Part shown: positions 19,093 to 26,397 of the stretch, piece after piece | Layout of the letters: each line of letters starts with the position of its first letter | How positions within the stretch are numbered: the stretch's first letter is position 1 | NCBI GenBank assembly: GCA_002393945.1 | Contig: DGSO01000011.1 | Coordinates: 138,966 to 202,965, forward strand | Source: Bacteroidales bacterium UBA4360 | GTDB taxonomy: Bacteria; Bacteroidota; Bacteroidia; Bacteroidales; UBA932 | Reading direction: 5' to 3' | DNA: 64,000 bases | Notes under the pieces: generated by a model | What the model was told of the DNA's origin: nothing | Seen by the model: the letters and a program-made list of their open reading frames with translations, nothing else | The model's database searches: none | Position numbers and translations under genes: made by a program

Positions 19093-20724
19093 ATGAAAAT
19101 GAATTATTTACTGACTATTATCCTGGCATTTGCCCTTGGCATGCAGGGCTGCAAGCCCGAAGCTGCTCCCGTAACCACCCCTGAGGAACAGACGGAGGAA
19201 CCCGGCACCGACGAACCCGGTACCGATGAACCCGGTACTGACGAACCTGGCACTGACGAACCTGGCACTGACGAACCTGGTACTGACGAGCCCGGCACGG
19301 ATGAACCCCAGCCGTCCGACGGCATCCTGAGGATACTTGCCATAGGAAACAGTTTCTCACAGGACGCCGTGGAGCAGTATCTGTGGAATCTTTTCGATGC
19401 GGCGGGTCAGAAGGTTATAATCGGCAACATGTATATTGGCGGATGCACGCTGGAGACGCATTACAAGAACTCCGTTTCAGACGAGGGCAAGTACTATTAC
19501 CGCAAGGTGGTGGACGGCACCAAGACGGAAACTGCCAACACCTCCCTGTCACAGGGCCTTGCAGACGAGCCATGGGATATAGTGACCTTCCAGCAGGCCA
19601 GCGGCTCATCGGGCATTGCAAGCACCTACGAGCCCTTCCTGGGAGACCTTATCACCTACGTGAAAGGCAAGACCAAGTCAGGCGTGAAGTTCTACTTCCA
19701 TGAGACCTGGTCTTATGCCGCCACCTCCGACCATTCCGAGTTCCCCAAGTACGACAGGAACCAGATTACGATGTACAACGCCATAGTTGACGCCGTAAAG
19801 ACCGCCATGGCCGCGCACCCAGAACTTGTTGGCGTAATCCCTTCTGGCACCGCCGTCCAGAACGGCCGCACCTCCTGGCTGGGAGACAGCTTCAACCGTG
19901 ACGGATACCATCTGGAAGTCACCTACGGCCGTTTCACAGCCGCCTGCACCTGGTATGAGACCATCTCCGGAAACGATGTAAGGGAGAACCCCTGGCATCA
20001 TGAGAACATCAACGACAACCAGTCGGCGGTAGCAAAGGCGGCGGCCCACGCTGCCTGCCTGAAGCCATATGAGATTACGGAACTCACGGAGTACAAGACT
20101 CCTCCCGTGGAAGATTCCGCTTTTGAGTATCCCGTGCAGATTGACTTTGGCGGAGGTTCCACAGCAACCCCCGCAGACTGGACGCGCGTAGCCTCCTACA
20201 GCATCACAGCTCCTGTCTATCTGAATAATACCCAAGGCAAGATCTCATCTCTGAGCATCACCGCCCTCGAAGGTTTCAGCGAGTCCTACAACGGTGTGGG
20301 AGGCGAACCTGACCTTTCCATCAACATCGGCAGTTACAGTTTTGTAAAGGGAGTATGGTCCGACGGCCTTCTTCTCAAGGGAACCAAGGAAAAGGGCGAC
20401 GTGGGCCCCGCCAAGGTGGTCATTTCCGGCTTTGACAGTTCCCTCACCTACGACTTTGACCTTCTTGCCGTGCGTTTCAACGGCAGTGCCGATGCCCGTG
20501 AGTGCGAATATACCCTAACCGGCGCATCCCGCAGTGAAACGAAGAACATCTTCCCCGGCCTCAAGACATACACCGGAAGCGAGGATGTTTCCGGCTATCT
20601 CGTTAACTTTGCAGACGTGGCGCCTTCGGCCGACGGCACCGTTACCGTGGAGATTCTTGGAAAGGATACCAAGAAGGCCGCCGACGCACTCATAAACGCA
20701 CTTGTTATCAAAAAGCACCAGTAA
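19093..20724 (+). CDS. DUF4886 (SGNH-like) surface lipoprotein with (EPGTD)7 linker
   Basis: 543 residues from the ATG at 19093. The signal ends in GMQGC with lipidated Cys20. A Pro/Asp/Glu-rich spacer with seven EPGTD repeats lifts the domains off the membrane. Residues about 75-330 are a DUF4886/SGNH-hydrolase-like domain: LAIGNSFS carries the putative Ser nucleophile and DGYHLEVTYGRF the Asp/His pair, so an esterase role (removing acyl groups from glycan) is plausible. The C-terminal 170 residues are a beta-sandwich-like module with ISGFDSSLTYDFDLLAVRFN, shared with the lipoproteins at 8036 and 9876. The gene lies 1 base after the GH36-like stop and 3 bases before the GH2-GH3 gene. Confidence 0.82.
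   Translation: MKMNYLLTIILAFALGMQGCKPEAAPVTTPEEQTEEPGTDEPGTDEPGTDEPGTDEPGTDEPGTDEPGTDEPQPSDGILRILAIGNSFSQDAVEQYLWNLFDAAGQKVIIGNMYIGGCTLETHYKNSVSDEGKYYYRKVVDGTKTETANTSLSQGLADEPWDIVTFQQASGSSGIASTYEPFLGDLITYVKGKTKSGVKFYFHETWSYAATSDHSEFPKYDRNQITMYNAIVDAVKTAMAAHPELVGVIPSGTAVQNGRTSWLGDSFNRDGYHLEVTYGRFTAACTWYETISGNDVRENPWHHENINDNQSAVAKAAAHAACLKPYEITELTEYKTPPVEDSAFEYPVQIDFGGGSTATPADWTRVASYSITAPVYLNNTQGKISSLSITALEGFSESYNGVGGEPDLSINIGSYSFVKGVWSDGLLLKGTKEKGDVGPAKVVISGFDSSLTYDFDLLAVRFNGSADARECEYTLTGASRSETKNIFPGLKTYTGSEDVSGYLVNFADVAPSADGTVTVEILGKDTKKAADALINALVIKKHQ
19198..19302 (+). repeat. tandem 15-bp coding repeat, 7 copies (EPGTD)
   Basis: Seven imperfect copies of a 15-base unit (consensus GAACCYGGYACYGAC) encode EPGTD linkers. 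Copies differ mainly at third codon positions. The unit length is a multiple of 3, so slippage would change linker length without breaking the frame. Confidence 0.9.
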
Positions 20725-20727
20725 GAG

Positions 20728-23700
20728 ATGAAACTACTCCTTCTTGTCCTGAGCCTCATAGTGAATCCTTATGCCCGTGAAGGGATATCCCTTGACGGAA
20801 AGTGGCAGGCCATAGTAGACCAGTATGATACCGGTACCGGGAAAAAGCTGTTCCTGGACCGCCAGCCATCCTCCAAGACCGAATTCCTGGAATTCAGCTG
20901 GAGCGGTGGGCTGGAACTGGATGTTCCGGGAGACTGGAACCACCAGGATGAAAGCCTGCGCTGGTATGAAGGGACCGTATGGTACTCCCGCCATTTCAAT
21001 GCCTCCCGTGAGGAAGGCCGCCGGCGTATCCTGTATTTCGCGGGCGTGAGCATGAGATGCAGCGTGTGGCTCAACGGAGAGAAGGTGGCAGAGCACGACG
21101 GCTCGTTCACCCCTTTCCAGGCCGATGTCACCGCCCTCCTCAGGGAAGGGGACAACTTCATCGCTCTCAAGGTAGACAACAAACGCCGTCCGGAGGCCAT
21201 TCCGGCCATGTCCTTCGACTGGTGGAATTACGGCGGAATCACCCGTGAAGTCATGCTCCTGAGCGTTCCTGAGGTGCATATATCGGACTATTTCATCCGT
21301 CTTCAGAAGGGCACGGCAGACAGGATAGAGGCAGAGGTGCAGCTTTCCGCCCCCGCCGCCGGGCAGACCGTGCTTGTGGAAATCCCCGCCCTCAAAATCA
21401 AGGGCAAACTCACTGCCGATTCCACCGGGAAGGCTTCCGGCACTTTCAAGGCTAAAAAACTCAAGCTGTGGGAGCCTCTGAACCCCAGCCTATACGATGT
21501 CAGAATCACCTCCGGAGAGGACTCCGTGGCCGACAGGATAGGCTTCAGGGAGATATCGACACGGGGGACCAAGGTGCTGGTAAACGGGAAGGAGACCTTC
21601 CTCAGAAGCATTTCCTTCCATGAGGAGATACCCATGGAAAAACGCCGCGCCGTGAGTGTGGAGGATGCCCGCACCCTGGTTGACGCCGCGCTTGAACTGG
21701 GCTGCAATACCATCCGCCTGGCGCATTATCCCCAGAGCGAGCGTATAGTCCGTTATGCCGAGGAGAAAGGCCTCCTCATCTGGGAGGAAATCCCCCTCTG
21801 GCAGGGAATCGACTTCTCCAGTGCCGATACTTACAAAAAGGCCGAGACCTACCTTTCAGAGATGATAGCCCGTGACAGGAACCGCTGCGCGATAGGCTTT
21901 TGGAGCATTTCCAACGAGACCCGTCCCGCACCGGAGCGCGACGCCTTCCTGAGCCGCCTGCTGGACTACGGAAGGGGGCTGGACTCCTCCAGGCTCTTTG
22001 CATCGGCCTTCGATGTGGCCTATTATATTCCCGAGGCCGACGAGTTCCGGATGAAGGACGATTTTGCTGGGAAGCTGGACGTTATCGGCATAAACAAATA
22101 CATGGGCTGGTATACGCCGTGGCCGAAAGCCGCCGCAGAGCTTCGCTGGAACGTATTTCCGGACAAGCCCCTTGTCATAAGCGAGTTCGGCTGCGAGGCC
22201 CTTGCCGGAAGGACGGGAGATGCCGACGTGGCCGGCTCCTGGAGCGAGGATTACCAGGCGGCACTCTACAGGGACAATCTTGTTATGTTCGGCAATATTC
22301 CCAACCTTGCGGGAGTGTCGCCATGGGTGCTATTTGACTTCCTGAGCCCCTACAGGCAGCATCCTGTGAACCAGAGCTGGTTCAACAGAAAGGGCCTGCT
22401 GTCGGACAAGGGCAGGAAGAAAAAGGCCTGGTATATAATGCGAGAGTACTATACGGGAGAGGCGCCGGCAAGCTATAAGGATGCATCGGCCCCGGAGGAG
22501 TTTCGAGTGGAGGACCTTCTTTCCAGGATGACGCTGCGGGAGAAGGTGATGCAGCTGAACCAGTATACCATCGGCAGGAATGACAATGTGAACAATATAG
22601 GGGAGGCGGTGCTCAACGTACCGGCCGAAATTGGCTCCCTTATTTATTTCGCAGAGGATCCAACCCTTCGCAACGCCATGCAGAAAAGGGCCGTGGAGGA
22701 GTCCCGGCTGGGCATTCCTATCCTTTTCGGTTATGACGACATCCACGGGTTCAAGACCCTTTACCAGATTTCGCTGGGGCAGGCCTGCTCCTGGAATCCC
22801 GGCCTTGTGGAGAGGATGTGCGCACATTCGGCCCGTGAGGCCCGCCGGAGCGGCGTAGACTGGACTTTCTCTCCCATGATTGACGTGGCGCGCGACCCCC
22901 GCTGGGGCCGCGTTGCAGAAGGCTACGGGGAAGACCCGTATCTGAACGGCGTCTATGGTGCAGCCTCGGTAAGGGGCTATCAGGGCGCCGGACTGGACAC
23001 CTTCGACGCAGTTGCCGCATGCCTTAAGCACTATGTGGGATATGGCGCGTCCGAGGCCGGACGTGACTATGTCTACACCGAAATATCGCGTCCTACGCTC
23101 TGGAACACCTATCTTTATCCTTACAAGATGAGTCTGGAGGCGGGCGCGGTTTCGCTTATGAGCTCGTTCAACGATATCAGCGGCGTTCCCGGCTCTGCTA
23201 ACCGGTACACCCTTACGGATGTCCTTCGCGGGGAGTGGGGCTTCGACGGCCTTGTGGTCTCCGACTGGGATGCCGTGAAGCAGCTTATCAACCAGGGCTA
23301 CAGCGCAACGCTCAGGGAGGCGTCGGCCGTGGCTCTCGAGGCCGGGGTGGACATCGACATGATGTCCCACGGCTACGACACTTACCTTGAGGACCTGGTG
23401 AATTCTGGCGAGCTTTCCATGGATGTGGTCGATGAGGCAGTGAGGCGCGTTCTGCGCGTGAAATTCCGCCTTGGACTGTTTGAGAACCCTTATACGCCGG
23501 AGAGCGAACGTTCAGAGCGTTTCTTCCTCCCGGAAGCCATGGCAACGGCCTCTGAACTTGCCGCCGAATCCATGGTCCTCCTGAAAAACAACGGCATCCT
23601 GCCCCTGTCAGGCCAGTCCCGCATTGCCGTGGTGGGCCCGCTTGCCGACAACCCCCAGGACCTCATGGGCAATTGGAAAGGCCACTCGGAACCCTCTGAG

Positions 23701-24546
23701 GTTGAGACCTTCCTCTCCGGAATCCGCCGTGAATTCTCCGGTGCCGATGTCCGCTACTCCGAAGACGCCCTCTCCCTTGCCTCCTGGGCCGATGTCATCA
23801 TCCTATGCCTTGGAGAAAAGTACAACTGGAGCGGGGAAAACACCTCCCGTAGCTCCATCTCCCTGCCTTTTGAGCAGGAAGAACTGCTCCGGCAGCTCAA
23901 GGCTACGGGAAAGCCTGTGGTAGTAACACTTACCAATGGCCGCCCCTTGGAACTCCCCCGTGTGGACGCCCTTGCCGATGCCATCATAGAGACCTGGCAG
24001 CCGGGCTGCAACGGGGCCGGCGCCCTTGCCGGAATACTGAGCGGCAGGATATGCCCTTCCGGGAAACTTGCCATCACTTTCCCTTATTCCGCAGGGCAGA
24101 TTCCAATCTATTACGACAGGCACAAATCCGGCCGCAGGGGCAATCAGGGCATATACAAGGACATAACTTCCAACCCTCTGTATCCTTTCGGCTACGGCCT
24201 CAGCTACACTACTTTCTCTTACGGAGAGCCCCACGTTGTGGGCACGGCTTCTCTGAATGAGCCTTTCACCGTTGAGGTCTCCGTTACCAACACCGGTTCC
24301 GTAGACGCCAAAGAGGCGGTCCTCTGGTACGTAAGTGACCCTTACTGCTCCGTGGTCACCCGTCCCGAGAAAGAGCTCAAATTCTTTGAAAAGAAGCTCA
24401 TCAAGGCCGGAGCTACGGAGGTCTTCCGTTTTGAAGTGGACCCTTCACGGGATCTCGGCTATCTGGACGGTGACGGAAAATATATCCTGGAAGGCGGTGA
24501 GTTCCACATCATTGCAGGCAACAAGGACCTCAAACTGGTTCTGTGA
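20728..24546 (+). CDS. GH2-GH3 bifunctional fusion glycosidase
   Basis: 1272 residues with a short signal-like start (MKLLLLVLSLIVNPYA). Residues about 20-590 are a GH2 enzyme: sugar-binding domain (DVPGDWNHQ, GTVWYSRHF), Ig-like domain and barrel, with acid/base E397 in SISNE and nucleophile E486 in VISEFG. Residues 592-1272 are a complete GH3 enzyme starting at FRVEDLLSRMTLREKVMQL, with DDIHGFKT, KHYVGYG, nucleophile D846 in VVSDWD, the alpha/beta domain and a C-terminal fibronectin-III-like domain. Both active sites look intact. There is no stop or frameshift between them, and the junction (EYYTGEAPASYKDASAPEE) is a short linker. The two halves probably act on adjacent linkages of one side chain, for example a GH2 galactosidase, glucuronidase or mannosidase with a GH3 glucosidase or xylosidase. 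Confidence 0.93.
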   Translation: MKLLLLVLSLIVNPYAREGISLDGKWQAIVDQYDTGTGKKLFLDRQPSSKTEFLEFSWSGGLELDVPGDWNHQDESLRWYEGTVWYSRHFNASREEGRRRILYFAGVSMRCSVWLNGEKVAEHDGSFTPFQADVTALLREGDNFIALKVDNKRRPEAIPAMSFDWWNYGGITREVMLLSVPEVHISDYFIRLQKGTADRIEAEVQLSAPAAGQTVLVEIPALKIKGKLTADSTGKASGTFKAKKLKLWEPLNPSLYDVRITSGEDSVADRIGFREISTRGTKVLVNGKETFLRSISFHEEIPMEKRRAVSVEDARTLVDAALELGCNTIRLAHYPQSERIVRYAEEKGLLIWEEIPLWQGIDFSSADTYKKAETYLSEMIARDRNRCAIGFWSISNETRPAPERDAFLSRLLDYGRGLDSSRLFASAFDVAYYIPEADEFRMKDDFAGKLDVIGINKYMGWYTPWPKAAAELRWNVFPDKPLVISEFGCEALAGRTGDADVAGSWSEDYQAALYRDNLVMFGNIPNLAGVSPWVLFDFLSPYRQHPVNQSWFNRKGLLSDKGRKKKAWYIMREYYTGEAPASYKDASAPEEFRVEDLLSRMTLREKVMQLNQYTIGRNDNVNNIGEAVLNVPAEIGSLIYFAEDPTLRNAMQKRAVEESRLGIPILFGYDDIHGFKTLYQISLGQACSWNPGLVERMCAHSAREARRSGVDWTFSPMIDVARDPRWGRVAEGYGEDPYLNGVYGAASVRGYQGAGLDTFDAVAACLKHYVGYGASEAGRDYVYTEISRPTLWNTYLYPYKMSLEAGAVSLMSSFNDISGVPGSANRYTLTDVLRGEWGFDGLVVSDWDAVKQLINQGYSATLREASAVALEAGVDIDMMSHGYDTYLEDLVNSGELSMDVVDEAVRRVLRVKFRLGLFENPYTPESERSERFFLPEAMATASELAAESMVLLKNNGILPLSGQSRIAVVGPLADNPQDLMGNWKGHSEPSEVETFLSGIRREFSGADVRYSEDALSLASWADVIILCLGEKYNWSGENTSRSSISLPFEQEELLRQLKATGKPVVVTLTNGRPLELPRVDALADAIIETWQPGCNGAGALAGILSGRICPSGKLAITFPYSAGQIPIYYDRHKSGRRGNQGIYKDITSNPLYPFGYGLSYTTFSYGEPHVVGTASLNEPFTVEVSVTNTGSVDAKEAVLWYVSDPYCSVVTRPEKELKFFEKKLIKAGATEVFRFEVDPSRDLGYLDGDGKYILEGGEFHIIAGNKDLKLVL

Positions 24547-24552
24547 GAGCGA

Positions 24553-24583
24553 TTGGATTTAAGGAGTAGAATACTTATCTTTG
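24553..24583 (+). promoter_or_regulatory. Bacteroidetes-type promoter before the tandem SGNH gene
   Basis: TTG at 24553-24555, 20 bases, then TATCTTTG at 24576-24583, a full match to the -7 consensus TAnnTTTG. The ATG of the SGNH gene begins only 5 bases after the box, so a transcript would be leaderless or nearly so. This promoter would allow the last gene to be expressed apart from the upstream operon. Confidence 0.6.
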
Positions 24584-24587
24584 GGAT

Positions 24588-25964
24588 ATGAAAAAGACTG
24601 CTATAACCGCGGCGCTTGCGCTGCTTATTACATTCTGCGCGGGTGCGCAGGGGACTATGACATCCATCATCCGCAGCTGGGGATTCATAGGAGACAGCCT
24701 TTCCAGCGGGGAGATGGAGTGCTATGCCCCTGGACAGGAAAAGGTGAGTTATGTAGACATGTACGAGTATTCCTGGGGGCAGCAGCTGTGCCGCCTCACA
24801 GGGAGCGAGGGCTGGAACTTCTCCAATGGCGGTCAGACAGCTCAGGGCTGGCTGTCGGACCTCAAGAGCGAGCGCGGCTGGGGCTATGCGCAGTCCCATC
24901 CCAAGCAGGCATACATCATAGCCCTGGGCGCAAATGACTTCCGCAGGTGTACGCGCGGAGATGAAGGCTACACGCTGGAAAGCTACCGGAGTGCGATGGG
25001 AAGGATAGTCAAAGGGCTCAAGTCGGTGCAGCCCAAGGCAAGGATTTTCATCCTTACCCGCCCCAGGGACACCCGCCTGGGCGATTATTCCTACGACAAG
25101 TGGAACGACGTGGTCCGGGACCTTGCATCGGCAAACAAGTATGTATATGTGGTGGATATGTTCAGGGACGCGCCTGTCTACGATGAGGCCTTCAGGGAGA
25201 AGTATTTCATGAACGGGCACATGTCCGCCGCGGGTTATCTGTGGACGTCGATGTACCTTAACGTGGCCATCGGCAAAATCATTGAGGACAATCCCCAGGA
25301 TTTCCGCGACATGGCCCTTGTGGGGACGTCGTGGAGCGCAACCCCGGGAAAGGTGCCGCAGCTGGGCGGAGACTGGGCCAAATTCGGCCGATATGCATCG
25401 GACAACGCCGCCGTGAAGGCAAGCCCCAAGGCCGTCCTTTTCGGTGATTCCATAACCCAGGGCTGGGCTTCCTCCGACCCGGCCTGGTTCAAGGAGCATA
25501 ATTTCCTGGGCCGCGGAATCAGCGGTCAGACCACCTCCGAAATGCTTGTCCGCTTCCGTGCCGATGTGATCGACCTCCACCCCAAATACGTGGTCATCCT
25601 TGCCGGCATCAACGACATAGCCCAGAATAACGGGTATATATCGGTAGAGAATGTATTCGGCAATATAGTGTCGATGGTGGAGCTGGCCAAGGCGGCCAAG
25701 ATAAAGCCGGTGCTCTGTACGGTACTGCCAGCAGGTGAAATTGGCTGGCGTCCGCTTCTGGGAGACCCCCGTCCGCAGATTGCCAGGCTGAACGCCATGC
25801 TCAAGGAGTATGCGAAGTCCTCCAGGATTCCCCTTGTTGACTATCACTCAGCCATGAGGGATAATGCCGATGCCCTTGACCTCAAGTACCAGAAAGACGC
25901 CGTACACCCTTCCCTTGATGGTTACAAGGTGATGGAATCCCTTGTGCTTCCGGTTCTAAAATAG
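24588..25964 (+). CDS. tandem two-domain SGNH/GDSL hydrolase, secreted
   Basis: 458 residues with a signal peptide ending CAGAQG. It contains two SGNH-hydrolase domains in a row. The first (about 25-225) has block I GDSLSSGEM, block II NGGQT, block III GAND and a block V-like NGHMSAAGY with the His. The second (about 260-458) has GDSITQGW, GISGQT, GIND and DAVHPS. Both appear to keep Ser, Gly, Asn and Asp/His. Such enzymes deacetylate xylan, pectin or other acylated glycans, or act as sialate-type esterases; here the target is unknown. It is the last gene of the polysaccharide locus and has its own promoter-like element. Confidence 0.85.
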   Translation: MKKTAITAALALLITFCAGAQGTMTSIIRSWGFIGDSLSSGEMECYAPGQEKVSYVDMYEYSWGQQLCRLTGSEGWNFSNGGQTAQGWLSDLKSERGWGYAQSHPKQAYIIALGANDFRRCTRGDEGYTLESYRSAMGRIVKGLKSVQPKARIFILTRPRDTRLGDYSYDKWNDVVRDLASANKYVYVVDMFRDAPVYDEAFREKYFMNGHMSAAGYLWTSMYLNVAIGKIIEDNPQDFRDMALVGTSWSATPGKVPQLGGDWAKFGRYASDNAAVKASPKAVLFGDSITQGWASSDPAWFKEHNFLGRGISGQTTSEMLVRFRADVIDLHPKYVVILAGINDIAQNNGYISVENVFGNIVSMVELAKAAKIKPVLCTVLPAGEIGWRPLLGDPRPQIARLNAMLKEYAKSSRIPLVDYHSAMRDNADALDLKYQKDAVHPSLDGYKVMESLVLPVLK

Positions 25965-25991
25965 GGGAGGCCCAAAGTACTCAAGGCTATT

Positions 25992-26097
25992 CAAACCACC
26001 GTTTTTTGCTGTACAAGGCCGAAAACGGTGGTTTGGCTATGTTTAAACCCCGCCAAACCACCAAAAACGCCCTCCCGGGGCCAAAAGTGGTGGTTTG
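25992..26097. repeat. alternating AAACCACC palindromes
   Basis: CAAACCACCGTTTT (25992-26005) and AAAACGGTGGTTTG (26022-26035) form a perfect 14-bp stem. CAAACCACCA (26054-26063) and TGGTGGTTTG (26088-26097) form a perfect 10-bp stem. The second arm of the first hairpin can also pair with the first arm of the second (GGTGGTTTGG with CCAAACCACC), so the structures compete. The element lies between the converging polysaccharide locus and tRNA unit and may act as a bidirectional transcription end or processing site; no T-run follows directly. Confidence 0.65.
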
Positions 26098-26128
26098 AAT
26101 GTATCCAGGCGCCATCAGGCAACCCGAG

Positions 26129-26170
26129 GAAAAAAACAAAAGCGCACCGGATAGATTGCCGATGCGCTTT
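26129..26170 (-). terminator. intrinsic terminator of tRNA-Val
   Basis: On the minus strand, AAAGCGCA (26170-26163) pairs with TGCGCTTT (26146-26139), and a run of mostly T follows (26138-26129). It lies 6 bases past the tRNA 3' end. Confidence 0.8.
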
Positions 26171-26175
26171 CGATG

Positions 26176-26250
26176 TGGGCGATGCTGGATTCGAACCAGC
26201 GACCCCCTGCTTGTAAGGCAGGTGCTCTAAACCAACTGAGCTAATCGCCC
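26176..26250 (-). tRNA. tRNA-Val (anticodon UAC)
   Basis: A 75-base cloverleaf reads on the minus strand: acceptor GGGCGAT/ATCGCCC, D-arm GCTC/GAGC, anticodon stem CCTGC/GCAGG with loop CTTACAA (anticodon TAC), T-arm GCTGG-TTCGAAT-CCAGC, discriminator A. The CCA end is not encoded. It has its own promoter (26282-26313) and terminator. Confidence 0.95.
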
Positions 26251-26281
26251 TCAAAAGAACTTGTCTCCCAAAACGGGATTG

Positions 26282-26313
26282 CAAAGGTAGAAAAAATAAT
26301 TCAATTTCCCAAA
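26282..26313 (-). promoter_or_regulatory. promoter of tRNA-Val
   Basis: On the minus strand TTTG (26313-26310), 20 bases, then TACCTTTG (26289-26282). This is a full match to the Bacteroidetes consensus, and the -7 box is the same as that of the rRNA promoter at 63456. Transcription would start about 25-30 bases before the tRNA. Confidence 0.85.
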
Positions 26314-26346
26314 ATAATCGTTGATTTAAATTATTATGGACAAGAA

Positions 26347-26373
26347 AAACGGCCGCCCGTGAGGCAGCCGTTT
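26347..26373 (-). terminator. intrinsic terminator of the fimbrillin-like operon
   Basis: An AAACGGC stem with a GC-rich inner part (26373 to 26347 on the minus strand) is followed by a T-rich run into 26341. It lies about 25 bases past the stop of the last fimbrillin-like gene. Confidence 0.7.
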
Positions 26374-26397
26374 TCATTGAGTTGATTACTAGGGAGG

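Noticed and set aside
19198..19302. 15-bp tandem repeat considered as a mobile or regulatory repeat
   Set aside because: It encodes a Pro/Asp/Glu linker directly after the lipid anchor, a common way to extend surface lipoproteins.
22330..23370. 346-codon minus-strand frame inside the GH2-GH3 gene
   Set aside because: Antisense shadow of a clear double enzyme with intact catalytic residues on the plus strand.
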